Assembly: GCA_934351445.1 (NCBI GenBank)
Contig: CAKRIZ010000001.1
Location: 1 to 64,000, forward strand
DNA from: an uncultured Eubacterium sp.
Lineage (GTDB): Bacteria; Bacillota; Clostridia; Lachnospirales; Lachnospiraceae
Direction: 5' to 3'
DNA length: 64,000 bases
Position 1 is the first letter of the stretch; every line of letters begins with the position of its first letter. Position numbers and translations under genes: made by a program. The notes below the pieces were generated by a model. That model saw nothing but the letters and a program-made list of their open reading frames with translations. It had not been told where the DNA came from and did no database searches. Shown in pieces: positions 15,859-25,093 of this stretch.

Positions 15859-17247
15859 ATGAAAAAAAACAGTAAAATTATTAAATATCCAAAAACATTG
15901 AATATTAATATCGGCGTTGTTTTTTTTGCGCTTATTTTTATATACCTGCTATTTAATGTGTATTCTTATCTGACTGCCAAACATGTATCTTATTATGAAG
16001 TGGACGAGGGCAGTATACGCATCCAGACGACCTATACCGGTCTCGCACTGCGGGAGGAGCAGTTGGTATACGCAGCGGAGGGTGGCTATGTCAATTATTA
16101 TCTTAAGGATAATTCCCGTGCGAAAAAAGGCTCCTTGATCTGCTCAGTCGATGAAAACGGTAATGTCTCAGATCAGATTGCCCGGGCAGGCGGTAATGAT
16201 AATTCACTTGATACAACTGCGTATCAGACGCTGGTTGAACAGATGAAAGACTACAGCAATTCTTACTCGGATATGACGTTTTATAATACTTATACATTTA
16301 AAAACGATCTGCAGGCAGAATTGATGGAAGCTACAAATCTGAGTGCGCTTGATTCCATGTCTGAGTATGCAGCCAATGCAGAGGCAGATCAGACCTTTCA
16401 TCGGGTGACAGCCGCTGAACCAGGTATCGTATCTTATTATTGTGATGGCTACGAGGGTGTTACAACCTCTAATTTTACAGTCGGCATGCTGGATGCATCC
16501 GGATATAAAAAAGACAACCGCAAGGCAGCGACACATATGGAAGCAGGCGATCCGCTGTTCAAATTGATTACATCGGAAAACTGGCAGATTGTATTTGTAA
16601 TTAATGATGAATTAAAATCATTGCTGGCAGATGGCTCTGTCATAAAGATACGTTTCAAATCCGATGAGACAACCGCGTGGGCCAACTATGAGATCCAAAA
16701 CCGTGACGGCAATAATTATCTGATCTTGTCGTTTACAAACTCGATGATAAGGTATGCTTCCGAGCGCTTTATTGATGTAGAACTGCTATTAAACAGGCAG
16801 AGCGGACTGAAGATCCCGAATCAGTCCATTGTGACAAAATCATTTTTTATCGTACCACAGGAGTATTTCACGAAAGGTGGCAATTCCAACTCACTCGGTG
16901 TTTTGACAGAGACAACCGATGACTCCGGAGAAAAAGTGCAGAAGTTTGTCGCGACAAATATCTATGCATCTACAGATGATACTTATGATATTCATGAAGC
17001 TGGTCTGGAAAAGGGCACCAGAATACTTCGTCCATCCGGTGGTGACAGCTTTGTCCTGAGTGATACAGAAGAACTAAAGGGCGTATACAACATTAATAAA
17101 GGCTATGCCGTATTCCGTATTATTAATATCCTGTATCAGAATGATGATTATACGATTATTGAGCGCGGCACAGATTATGGTCTGTCGCTGTATGACCATA
17201 TCGCATTAGACGGGTCAATCATCACGGAAAATGAAATCATAAACTAG
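15859..17247 (+). CDS. HlyD-like membrane-anchored protein of the sepF cluster
   Basis: A 462-residue protein with a basic N-terminus, one membrane segment at about residues 17-38 and a large extracytoplasmic part. The region EGGYVNYYLKDNSRAKKGSLICSVDENG near residue 75 resembles the biotinyl-lipoyl-like half-motif of HlyD adaptor proteins. No partner transporter is nearby. In many Clostridia a gene of this type precedes yggS-sepF-ylmH, which hints at a role around division or envelope rather than drug efflux; that is inference. There is no convincing ribosome site before the ATG (only CCGGA). Confidence 0.7.
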   Translation: MKKNSKIIKYPKTLNINIGVVFFALIFIYLLFNVYSYLTAKHVSYYEVDEGSIRIQTTYTGLALREEQLVYAAEGGYVNYYLKDNSRAKKGSLICSVDENGNVSDQIARAGGNDNSLDTTAYQTLVEQMKDYSNSYSDMTFYNTYTFKNDLQAELMEATNLSALDSMSEYAANAEADQTFHRVTAAEPGIVSYYCDGYEGVTTSNFTVGMLDASGYKKDNRKAATHMEAGDPLFKLITSENWQIVFVINDELKSLLADGSVIKIRFKSDETTAWANYEIQNRDGNNYLILSFTNSMIRYASERFIDVELLLNRQSGLKIPNQSIVTKSFFIVPQEYFTKGGNSNSLGVLTETTDDSGEKVQKFVATNIYASTDDTYDIHEAGLEKGTRILRPSGGDSFVLSDTEELKGVYNINKGYAVFRIINILYQNDDYTIIERGTDYGLSLYDHIALDGSIITENEIIN

Positions 17248-17303
17248 TAATATGAAATGAAAATAATGGAAACAAGGAAAAGGGAACAGAAAGGAATGAT
17301 AAT

Positions 17304-17999
17304 ATGTTAAAGGATCAGTTACAGCAAGTAGAAAGCAACATAGAGAAGGCTTGCCAAAGAGCAGGCAGAGACCGTTCGGAAGTTACATTAATCGCAGTCA
17401 GCAAGACCAAACCGGTAGAGATGCTGCGTGAAGTATACGATGAAGGGATCCGAACATTCGGAGAAAATAAAGTACAGGAAATCTGTGAAAAATATGAGCA
17501 ACTGCCCGGAGATATCAAGTGGCACATGATTGGACATCTACAGCGCAACAAGGTTCGGCAGGTAATTGATAAGGTGGCGCTGATCCATTCGGTAGATTCT
17601 TATCGTCTGGCACAGGAGATCAGTGTGCAGGCACAAAAAAAGAATATCTGTATGCCGATTCTGGTTGAAGTCAATATCGCAGCCGAGGAAAGTAAATTCG
17701 GTATTGCGGCAGATGATGCCATTCAGCTCGTAGAGGAGATCGCAACATTGCCGAATCTCAAGATTAATGGGCTGATGACCATCGCTCCATATGTGACTGA
17801 TGCAGAAGAAAACCGTCCGTATTTTCAGCAAATCAAGCAATTATCTGTTGACATAAAAAACAAAAACATTGATAATGTAGATATGGATATCCTGTCTATG
17901 GGCATGACTGGCGATTATGAGGTCGCAATAGAAGAGGGTGCAACAATGGTTCGCGTCGGAACCGGTATTTTCGGTGCAAGAAATTATGGCAACAAATAA
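17304..17999 (+). CDS. yggS: YggS family pyridoxal phosphate homeostasis protein
   Basis: This is a PLP-binding protein with an alanine-racemase-like barrel but no known catalysis, involved in vitamin B6 and amino-acid homeostasis. The PLP lysine lies in AVSKTKP near residue 35. Other family motifs are FGENKVQE, WHMIGHLQRNK, KFGI and LSMGMTGDYEVAIEEGATMVRVGTGIFG. Length 231 is typical. It lies just before sepF, the standard Gram-positive arrangement. Confidence 0.94.
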   Translation: MLKDQLQQVESNIEKACQRAGRDRSEVTLIAVSKTKPVEMLREVYDEGIRTFGENKVQEICEKYEQLPGDIKWHMIGHLQRNKVRQVIDKVALIHSVDSYRLAQEISVQAQKKNICMPILVEVNIAAEESKFGIAADDAIQLVEEIATLPNLKINGLMTIAPYVTDAEENRPYFQQIKQLSVDIKNKNIDNVDMDILSMGMTGDYEVAIEEGATMVRVGTGIFGARNYGNK

Positions 18000-18024
18000 C
18001 AGATCAGATAGGAGTATATAGATC

Positions 18025-18543
18025 ATGGGAGTATTTGATGGATTTTTAAATATGATGCGTCTCGGGCCGGATGACGATGATGATTTTTATGATGACGGAT
18101 ACGAAGATGAAGTAGACGAAAAACCCAAGGCATCTGCTCGCACAATCGCTAAAAGCAGCGTAGATATGTCTGAACCCGAACCGGTCAGCGAACGTCGTCA
18201 AAAGGAAAAAACGCCAAACAAGATCACACCGATGCGCAGTTCATCCAGACGTGCGCAGACATCCGGTGGCATGGAGGTATGTGTGATCAAACCTACAACG
18301 TTTGACGAGTCCCGTGAGATTACAGAGACATTGCTCGCCAACCGGACGGTTGTCTTGAATGTAGAGGGTCTTGATGTAGATATTGCACAGCGCATTATCG
18401 ATTTCACATCCGGCTCCTGCTTTGCAATCAACGGCAATTTACAGAAGATCTCCAATTATATTTTCATCATTACACCGGAGAGTGTAGACATATCCGGAGA
18501 CTTCCAGTCATTTATGGATAATTTTGATATTTCAGGTATTTAA
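18025..18543 (+). CDS. sepF: Cell division protein SepF
   Basis: SepF anchors FtsZ to the membrane and bundles filaments. The first residues (MGVFDGFLNMMRLG) form the amphipathic membrane helix. An acidic, disordered linker follows to about residue 80. The C-terminal SepF domain (about residues 88-172) contains FDESREITETLLANRTVVLNVEGLD and the FxSGxxFAI-like strand. Length 172 fits. It is tightly followed by ylmH (4-base gap). Confidence 0.94.
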   Translation: MGVFDGFLNMMRLGPDDDDDFYDDGYEDEVDEKPKASARTIAKSSVDMSEPEPVSERRQKEKTPNKITPMRSSSRRAQTSGGMEVCVIKPTTFDESREITETLLANRTVVLNVEGLDVDIAQRIIDFTSGSCFAINGNLQKISNYIFIITPESVDISGDFQSFMDNFDISGI

Positions 18544-18547
18544 TACG

Positions 18548-19312
18548 ATGAATGAGGAAGCATTATACATCAGTAAGCGCTTTGCAGATCTTTCCAAGCA
18601 GGCGCAGCGAAAGGGAATCGTGACATTCAGCGATTTTTTGTCCTTGAATGAACAGTCGATTCTACAACAGAATAGAGACAAGCTGGCATCTGATTATGAG
18701 ATGTCTGGCGGATACGAATATGCAGAGCGTCAGATGGTAGCATTTATCCCTGATGCTCTCTTTTATGAATGGGACTATCCGATGAAATGTGTGCGCATTT
18801 GTCCCGCCTATCCCAAATATGCGGAGAAACTCTCGCACAGAGATATCTTGGGCGCGCTCATGAGTCTCGGTATTGAACGAAGCAAGATCGGAGATCTGAT
18901 TGTCAATGACACGCCGGATCGTACAGAGATGTTTTTCTTTGCAGAAGAAGGGATCACACCGTATATTCTGGACATGCTCACATCCATTCGGCATACGGTT
19001 GTGACATTAGAGATTCTAGATGATTACAGGATCGATTATGTCCCGCATTTTCAGGAGAAGGAAGCGATCGTCACTTCTAACCGCTTGGATGCCGTGATCG
19101 CTGCGATCTGCAAAATATCAAGATCCACTGCATTGCGGCTGATCCAGGAAGGCAAAATTTTTGTAAATGGGGCAGAAAGTTTACATAATACATATTATTG
19201 TAAACAAGGTGATGTTTTATCAATCCGTGGATATGGAAAAGTCCGGTTTGGAGAAACACTCGGAGTGACCAAAAAGGATCGGATACGTTTTTCGTATCAG
19301 CTTTTTGATTAG
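18548..19312 (+). CDS. ylmH: YlmH family S4-domain RNA-binding protein
   Basis: YlmH proteins carry an N-terminal alpha/beta region and a C-terminal S4 RNA-binding domain; YlmH has been linked to ribosome-associated quality control in Bacillus. The S4 domain here spans about residues 180-240, with SRSTALRLIQEGKIFVNG as its core. The ATG at 18548, right after the sepF stop, is preferred over an in-frame start inside sepF (18524). It lacks a strong ribosome site, suggesting translational coupling to sepF. The product is 254 residues. Confidence 0.9.
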   Translation: MNEEALYISKRFADLSKQAQRKGIVTFSDFLSLNEQSILQQNRDKLASDYEMSGGYEYAERQMVAFIPDALFYEWDYPMKCVRICPAYPKYAEKLSHRDILGALMSLGIERSKIGDLIVNDTPDRTEMFFFAEEGITPYILDMLTSIRHTVVTLEILDDYRIDYVPHFQEKEAIVTSNRLDAVIAAICKISRSTALRLIQEGKIFVNGAESLHNTYYCKQGDVLSIRGYGKVRFGETLGVTKKDRIRFSYQLFD

Positions 19313-19359
19313 ATAATATATGAAAACTATATAAAATAAAAAGCGGAAAGGAATGACTT

Positions 19360-20454
19360 ATGCGAAAAGAAATTGATGTCCACTATGAGGGAACACACTG
19401 CTACTATATCACGCTGAATCGTACATTTGAAGCACTGAATTCAGACCTTGCGAACTGTATCGGTACAGACAAAAGCAAAAAAGTCTGCATCGTATCAGAT
19501 TCAAACGTGGCAAAAATATACTTAAATAAAATAGAACATATTTTATCCGAGCAATATCCGCAGATATTTTCGTTTGTATTTGATGCCGGCGAGCAAAGTA
19601 AAAATATGGCCACAGTTCAAAAGTTATATGAATATTTAATAATTAACAAGTTTGACCGCCATGATTTTATGATTGCACTCGGTGGAGGTGTGGTTGGTGA
19701 TCTGACCGGATTCACTGCCGCTACCTATTTGCGCGGCATCGACTTTGTCCAGATCCCGACTTCATTGCTTGCCCAGGTCGATTCGAGCATCGGAGGAAAG
19801 ACCGGTGTGGATTTTGAACAGTATAAGAACATGGTTGGCGCTTTCTACCAGCCCAGACTTGTTTATATGAGTATGGAAGTATTTGATTCCCTGCCAGATC
19901 AGCAATTTGCAAACGGTATGGCAGAAGAGATCAAACACGGTCTCATTAAAGATGCTGCTTATTATACATGGATACGGGATCATCGTGAGGAGCTCCTGCA
20001 AAAGAAGCCGGAGACATTGATCGGTATGCTCGAGATCGGCTGCAACATCAAACGTGTTGTCGTAGAAAATGATCCAAAGGAAAAGGGAGAGCGTGCCCTG
20101 CTTAATTTTGGACATACGATCGGTCATGCCGTAGAGAAACTGTCTGATTTTCAGCTGTATCACGGAGAATGTGTAGCGATTGGCATGGTAGCCGCCGCGT
20201 ACCTGTCTGTAAAAAGGGGCTGTCTGTCTGAAGACCAGCTGCATGAGTTAGAGCAGGTACTTTGCGACTATCAGCTGCCGACCCATATTCAAGGTTACGA
20301 TACAGATGCCATTTTAGAAACAACAAAATCAGATAAAAAAATGATTGGCGGAAAAGTAAAATTCACATTACTTCATGCCATTGGAGATGCCTATTCGGAT
20401 CTGTCCCTGACAGACGAGGATCTGTTAGATGCGATCCACTATATATTGGAGTGA
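19360..20454 (+). CDS. aroB: 3-dehydroquinate synthase AroB
   Basis: AroB cyclises DAHP to 3-dehydroquinate, the second step of the shikimate pathway, using NAD and a divalent metal. The NAD and phosphate motifs GGGVVGDLTGF and QIPTSLLAQVDSSIGGK are clear at about residues 107-145. The metal-binding region includes EEIKHGLIKD and NFGHTIGHAVE. Length 364 is normal. No other shikimate genes are in the window. It is close to lspA (7-base gap). Confidence 0.96.
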   Translation: MRKEIDVHYEGTHCYYITLNRTFEALNSDLANCIGTDKSKKVCIVSDSNVAKIYLNKIEHILSEQYPQIFSFVFDAGEQSKNMATVQKLYEYLIINKFDRHDFMIALGGGVVGDLTGFTAATYLRGIDFVQIPTSLLAQVDSSIGGKTGVDFEQYKNMVGAFYQPRLVYMSMEVFDSLPDQQFANGMAEEIKHGLIKDAAYYTWIRDHREELLQKKPETLIGMLEIGCNIKRVVVENDPKEKGERALLNFGHTIGHAVEKLSDFQLYHGECVAIGMVAAAYLSVKRGCLSEDQLHELEQVLCDYQLPTHIQGYDTDAILETTKSDKKMIGGKVKFTLLHAIGDAYSDLSLTDEDLLDAIHYILE

Positions 20455-20461
20455 TAAAAAC

Positions 20462-21016
20462 ATGGAACAAAGAAAAAATAATAGTCGTGGCCAGCTATAT
20501 CTGGCCGGTGCGCTGCTTGCAGCCATCCTGATCGGCCTGGATCAGGTTACAAAATGGTTCGCTGTCGCAAAGTTAAAAGACAATGACGCATTTGTAATCA
20601 TAAAGGGCGTATTCGAACTTCACTATCTGGAAAACCGTGGGGCAGCATTCGGTGTCATGCAGGGAAAGAAAGTATTCTTTATCATCATTACGATTGTGAT
20701 GGTATTATTTTTGATCTATGCATTCGGCAGGATTCCTGCGGAAAAACGATTTTATCCACTACACGCAATCTGCATCACATTATTTGCCGGTGCGGTCGGC
20801 AACTTTATTGACCGTGTAGTCCATAATTATGTCATCGATTTTTTCTACTTTTCACTGATCGATTTTCCGATCTTTAATGTAGCTGATATCTATGTGACAT
20901 GTGCCGTAGCCCTGTTCGTGATACTGTTTTTGTTTTATTATAAGGAAGCAGAACTGGATCAGCTGTCTGTATTGATTTTTCATCGAAACAGACACTCGGA
21001 TGAAGCGCAGAAGTAA
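20462..21016 (+). CDS. lspA: Lipoprotein signal peptidase (signal peptidase II)
   Basis: LspA cleaves the signal peptide of prolipoproteins after lipidation. There are four membrane segments and both catalytic aspartate motifs: GNFIDR near residue 115 and FNVADIYV near residue 140. DQVTKW near the N-terminus is also conserved. I use ATG 20462 (184 residues), as an upstream in-frame start lies inside aroB. The C-terminus has an extra soluble tail of about 30 residues. Confidence 0.95.
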   Translation: MEQRKNNSRGQLYLAGALLAAILIGLDQVTKWFAVAKLKDNDAFVIIKGVFELHYLENRGAAFGVMQGKKVFFIIITIVMVLFLIYAFGRIPAEKRFYPLHAICITLFAGAVGNFIDRVVHNYVIDFFYFSLIDFPIFNVADIYVTCAVALFVILFLFYYKEAELDQLSVLIFHRNRHSDEAQK

Positions 21017-21032
21017 CCAATAGGAGATCACG

Positions 21033-21965
21033 ATGAACGAATCTGTAATCGCTAATTTTGAAGTAACTTATGAATATGAAAACGAACGTCTGGATAAGTT
21101 CCTGGCCGCGATATTTCCTGAGCGGTCAAGAACTTATTTTTCAAAATTGATCAAAGAGGGACATGTGACAATGGATCAGAAGGTGCTAAAAGCCAACTAC
21201 CGGCTGCATACAGATGACCTGATTACCGTTGAAACACCTCCCGCTGAACAGGTTGCGATTCTTCCTGAAAATATACCGCTCGACATCTTATATGAGGATG
21301 ATGCACTGTTGGTCGTCAACAAACCAAAGGGTATGGTTGTGCATCCGTCTGCCGGACATTATAGTGGTACATTAGTCAACGCGGTGATGTATCACTGCCG
21401 GGACGAACTCAGCGGTATCAATGGTGTGATCCGTCCCGGTATCGTGCACCGCATCGATAAGGATACAACCGGCTCACTGATTGTGTGTAAGACAGATGCC
21501 GCGCATCTCCACATTGCGGAGCAGATCAAAAACCATTCCTGCAACCGCAGATACCGTGGGATCGTCATCGGCAATCTTGCAGAGGATACCGGCACTGTGA
21601 CAGGTGCGATCGGAAGAGATCCCAAAGACCGCAAAAAAATGGCTGTGAACGAGAAAAATGGCAAACCAGCAGTCACACATTATCGGGTGCTGGAACGTTT
21701 TGGCAACTACACTTATATGGAGTTCGTTTTGGAAACAGGCCGTACACATCAGATCCGTGTTCACATGGCCAGCATTGGACATCCGTTACTGGGCGATGAA
21801 GTGTATGGTGGTCGCCATGTCAGCGGCAAATGGCATTTACAAGGTCAGACACTACATGCCATGCATTTGGGATTTATTCACCCGGTTACTGGTGAATTTT
21901 TAGAAATTAATGCAGAATTGCCAGAATATTTCGAAAAAATATTAGCGGAATTGCGTCGAAAGTGA
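21033..21965 (+). CDS. RluD-type 23S rRNA pseudouridine synthase
   Basis: An N-terminal S4 domain (about residues 15-75) is followed by the RluA-family catalytic domain. The catalytic motif HRIDKDTTG contains the essential Asp, and GRTHQIRVHMASIGHP is the family signature. In Gram-positives the gene next to lspA (YlyB type) is this one. The exact uridines modified cannot be read from sequence. Length 310 is typical. Confidence 0.93.
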   Translation: MNESVIANFEVTYEYENERLDKFLAAIFPERSRTYFSKLIKEGHVTMDQKVLKANYRLHTDDLITVETPPAEQVAILPENIPLDILYEDDALLVVNKPKGMVVHPSAGHYSGTLVNAVMYHCRDELSGINGVIRPGIVHRIDKDTTGSLIVCKTDAAHLHIAEQIKNHSCNRRYRGIVIGNLAEDTGTVTGAIGRDPKDRKKMAVNEKNGKPAVTHYRVLERFGNYTYMEFVLETGRTHQIRVHMASIGHPLLGDEVYGGRHVSGKWHLQGQTLHAMHLGFIHPVTGEFLEINAELPEYFEKILAELRRK

Positions 21966-22009
21966 TATACTAAGAAATATAAAAAAGTACTTCGAAAGGA
22001 CGTGATTTT

Positions 22010-22633
22010 ATGGCAAAGATCATTTATACGATTGGACGGGAATTTGGAAGCGGTGGAAAGGATGTTGGACAGAAACTGGCAGAGAAGTTAGGCATTCCAT
22101 TTTACGATAAAGAGCTTTTGACACGTGCAGCTGCAGAGAGCGGTTTATGTGAGGAGATTTTCCATATGCAGGATGAGAAGCCGACCAGCAGCTTTTTGTA
22201 TTCACTGGTGACAGATACCTATTCCATGAGCAATTATCATGGAAATACATATATGGATATGCCACTCAGCCAGAAAGTATTTTTAGCACAGTTTGATACA
22301 ATCAAACGCATTGCAAAGGAAAACTCTTGTGTAATTGTTGGACGTTGCGCCGATTATGCGTTGTCAGATGAACCGAATTGCATCAATGCATTTATCTATG
22401 CGGATAAAAACTATCGGATCAAGCGTGTTGCGCATGATCTGGGTGTGTCCGAATCCAAAGCCAAAGATATGGTGAACCGCACAGACAAAGAGCGCGCCAG
22501 CTATTATAATTTCTATACCAATAAGAAATGGGGCGATTCCCGCAGTTATGACCTGTCATTAAACAGTGAGAAACTGGGAATCGACGGATGCGTAGATATG
22601 CTGATTCGTTACGCAGCCATCAATCATCAATAA
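22010..22633 (+). CDS. Cytidylate kinase-like family protein
   Basis: A 207-residue P-loop kinase-like protein. GREFGSGGKDVGQKLAEKLGIPFYDKELL at the N-terminus matches the family annotated as cytidylate kinase-like, and VIVGRCADYAL near residue 108 is its second conserved block. It is more distant from true CMP kinase (Cmk), so the substrate is unknown. The 3' end overlaps the convergent TtcA-like gene by 14 bases, leaving no room for a terminator between them. Confidence 0.85.
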   Translation: MAKIIYTIGREFGSGGKDVGQKLAEKLGIPFYDKELLTRAAAESGLCEEIFHMQDEKPTSSFLYSLVTDTYSMSNYHGNTYMDMPLSQKVFLAQFDTIKRIAKENSCVIVGRCADYALSDEPNCINAFIYADKNYRIKRVAHDLGVSESKAKDMVNRTDKERASYYNFYTNKKWGDSRSYDLSLNSEKLGIDGCVDMLIRYAAINHQ

Positions 22634-23357
22634 TCGGCCAATCCGATAGACGGGCACTTGTGATTGCGTGAAAAAATCTTTTTTTCACCCCTGGATTTTC
22701 CTGATTGATCTGACGGATGAGCTGCTTGACATATTCCCGTCTGGTTGATCCATCTACGGGACAAGCATTCTTTTTAACTGGTAATTCATAACGGTTTTTG
22801 AAGCCAATGACATCTGCTTCTGATACATACATCATCGGACGGATCACGGTAAGTCCAGACCGTTCAAGCATAGTGACAGGAGGAAACGAATAAAACTTTC
22901 CTTCATATATCATAGATAAGAACATTGTCTCGATGATATCATCCATATGATGCGCATAGGCGACTTTATTGCAGCCAAATTCTATTGCAGCAGTATTTAA
23001 AGCGCCTTTGCGCATTTTTGCGCATAAAGAGCACGGTGACTGTTCCTTACGTGCTTCAAATACAATCTTTCCAATCTGCGTATGTACAACGTGAAACGGA
23101 ACCTCCAGTTTCTGACAAAGAGCCCGGATCGAATCATCCGTTGCATTTGCGCCATCTGATGTAAATCCAAGATCCACAGATATAGCCACCAGATCAAATG
23201 CATGCGGATAAAAGCTGCGCAAACCGGCCAGGGCATATAATAATGTCAGAGAATCTTTGCCGCCGGAGACACCGATAGCAATTTTATCACCGGTATCAAT
23301 CATGTGATAATCGTCAATCGCCCGGCGTACCTGACTATAGAGCTGTTGTAATTTCAT
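22620..23357 (-). CDS. ttcA: TtcA-family tRNA 2-thiocytidine synthetase
   Basis: TtcA enzymes thiolate C32 of tRNA using ATP and an iron-sulfur cluster. The PP-loop motif SGGKDS is at residues 30-35. Two cysteines (CSLCAKMRKG, near residue 115) and a later one (NACPVDGS, near residue 198) match the three cluster ligands. Length 245 is normal. It is followed on the same strand by nothing and preceded by dtd, 48 bases away. Confidence 0.87.
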   Translation of the reverse strand: MKLQQLYSQVRRAIDDYHMIDTGDKIAIGVSGGKDSLTLLYALAGLRSFYPHAFDLVAISVDLGFTSDGANATDDSIRALCQKLEVPFHVVHTQIGKIVFEARKEQSPCSLCAKMRKGALNTAAIEFGCNKVAYAHHMDDIIETMFLSMIYEGKFYSFPPVTMLERSGLTVIRPMMYVSEADVIGFKNRYELPVKKNACPVDGSTRREYVKQLIRQINQENPGVKKRFFHAITSARLSDWPIIDD

Positions 23358-23405
23358 AGGGCAGTTCCTTTCTAACTATTCGCAAAAGTCTAGTTTAACG
23401 AAAAG

Positions 23406-23855
23406 TTAATCGTATAATTCAGCAGAATCAAGAATAATCGTAAACGGTCCATCGTTCAGCAATTCGACCTTCATATCTGCACCAAATGAACCTGTTTCAA
23501 CTGGGAATTGCTCCCGGCATTGTGTGATGATATATTCATACAATTCATTTGCCAGCTTCGGATTTCCAGCTTTTGTAAATGATGGGCGATTTCCTTTACG
23601 GCAATCCGCATACAAGGTAAACTGGCTGACTAATAATAATTGTCCGTTGACATCACGTAGGGATAAATTCGTCTTACCGTTTTCATCTTCAAAAATACGA
23701 AGTCCCAAGAGCTTTTTTATCATCTTATCGGCGATCTCCGGTGTATCATTTTCTGCAATGCCGATCAACACTAAAAATCCTTTTCCTATTTTTCCGATTA
23801 TTTGACCTTCTACTGTTACAGATGCATGTGTTACTTTTTGAATCACAAATTTCAT
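23406..23855 (-). CDS. dtd: D-aminoacyl-tRNA deacylase Dtd
   Basis: Dtd removes D-amino acids (and glycine from tRNA-Ala) mischarged onto tRNA. The family motifs [17 protein letters not shown] (about residues 77-93) and DGPFTI near residue 136 are intact. Length 149 is standard. It is divergent from the recombinase gene and upstream of the ttcA-like gene on the same strand. Confidence 0.95.
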   Translation of the reverse strand: MKFVIQKVTHASVTVEGQIIGKIGKGFLVLIGIAENDTPEIADKMIKKLLGLRIFEDENGKTNLSLRDVNGQLLLVSQFTLYADCRKGNRPSFTKAGNPKLANELYEYIITQCREQFPVETGSFGADMKVELLNDGPFTIILDSAELYD

Positions 23856-23918
23856 AATTCCTTCGTTCCTTTCCCTTTGCTTTCCGCTAAAAATAGGTTA
23901 AAATAATAGTATTCTATT

Positions 23919-23947
23919 TTTTGATCAAAACCATGATTTGTCCAAAA
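23919..23947. repeat. Imperfect inverted repeat, possible dif-like recombination site
   Basis: TTTTGATCAAA (23919-23929) and TTTGTCCAAAA (23937-23947) are inverted arms of 11 bases, 9 of 11 matching, with a 7-base centre (ACCATGA). Two 11-base arms around a short centre is the layout of a Xer dif site. It lies about 55 bases upstream of the XerS-like gene; in streptococci the XerS site also sits beside xerS. The region is AT-rich and the left arm is partly a palindrome on its own, so chance or an operator remains possible. Confidence 0.3.
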
Positions 23948-24002
23948 TTAAGTATAAGGTTTTTGATGCATGTATGCAAGATAAAAGGAGTAACTGTCTA
24001 CA

Positions 24003-25061
24003 ATGAAAGAAAAAGCATATTATGAAAAAGTAAATATCACCAATGCTGTACGGCTGCGTGAACAGCTTCAGATATTACCACATTTTTGCAGGGAATATTT
24101 TATTGGTATTGAGCCTACGACTTCCTCACGTACCCGCCTGGCCTATGCCTATGATCTGGGTATTTTCTTTGAATATATTCACGATAACAACCCGGTTTAC
24201 CGCAAGATGGACGTCCGCGAATATCCATTGTCATTATTGGATGAGGTGACCGCATTAGATATTGAGGAATATCTGTCTTATCTGAAATATTATGAAAAAA
24301 ACGGTGTAGAACATACCAACGACGAACGTGGCGTTGCGAGAAAACTTGCCAGTCTGCGCAGCCTGTATAATTATTTTTTCAAAAAAGAATTGATCAAAAA
24401 AAATCCGCCGTCACTTGTTTCGACACCGAAGATCCATGAAAAAAATATTACCCGTCTGGATGTAGACGAAGTCGCTCTGTTATTAGATCAGGTAGAATCT
24501 GGCGAAAAACTGACGGAACGGCAGAAATTGTACCATGAACAGACAAAAAGACGTGATCTGGCAATTATGACACTGTTGCTGGGCACCGGAATCCGCGTAT
24601 CGGAATGTGTTGGGCTTGATATTGATGATCTGGACTTTAAAAATAACGGAATTAAAATTCATCGAAAAGGCGGCGCAGAGGTTGTCGTATATTTTGGTGA
24701 TGAAGTTGCCGATGCACTGCTCGATTATCTGGAAGAACGTGAAACAATTGAGGCCGCTTCCGGCCATGGCAATGCCCTCTTTTTATCCATGCAAAAGAAA
24801 CGCATGCAGGTACGTTCTGTAGAAAATCTTGTAAAAAAATATTCCAGACTGATCACAACAGTGAAAAATATTACACCTCATAAACTGCGCAGCACCTATG
24901 GTACAACACTGTATCAGGAAACCGGCGATATTTATCTTGTCGCAGATGTACTCGGTCACAAAGATGTCAACACAACAAGAAAACACTATGCGGCACAGGC
25001 TGACGAACGCCGCCGTATGGCAGGACGTGTCGTACAATTACGTGAAAAACCCCAGGAGTAA
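24003..25061 (+). CDS. XerS-like tyrosine recombinase
   Basis: A 352-residue tyrosine recombinase. The full catalytic set is visible: Arg198 (GTGIRVSE), Lys222 (HRKGGAE), His293 and Arg296 (HKLR), His319 (LGHKD) and the nucleophile Tyr329. An N-terminal SAM-like core-binding domain covers about residues 1-155. The length, domain proportions and the RRDLAIMTLLLGTG block resemble the single-recombinase XerS type that resolves chromosome dimers. No phage or element genes flank it, so it is probably a housekeeping enzyme rather than an integrase. The ribosome site AAGGAG is rather far (12 bases) from the ATG. Confidence 0.82.
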   Translation: MKEKAYYEKVNITNAVRLREQLQILPHFCREYFIGIEPTTSSRTRLAYAYDLGIFFEYIHDNNPVYRKMDVREYPLSLLDEVTALDIEEYLSYLKYYEKNGVEHTNDERGVARKLASLRSLYNYFFKKELIKKNPPSLVSTPKIHEKNITRLDVDEVALLLDQVESGEKLTERQKLYHEQTKRRDLAIMTLLLGTGIRVSECVGLDIDDLDFKNNGIKIHRKGGAEVVVYFGDEVADALLDYLEERETIEAASGHGNALFLSMQKKRMQVRSVENLVKKYSRLITTVKNITPHKLRSTYGTTLYQETGDIYLVADVLGHKDVNTTRKHYAAQADERRRMAGRVVQLREKPQE

Positions 25062-25093
25062 TTTCCTCCCGGAGTTTTTATGTGAGCGGAAAA

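Noticed and set aside
24003..25061. Phage or transposon integrase
   Set aside because: No mobile-element genes, att repeats or tRNA neighbours; the protein resembles XerS-type housekeeping recombinases.
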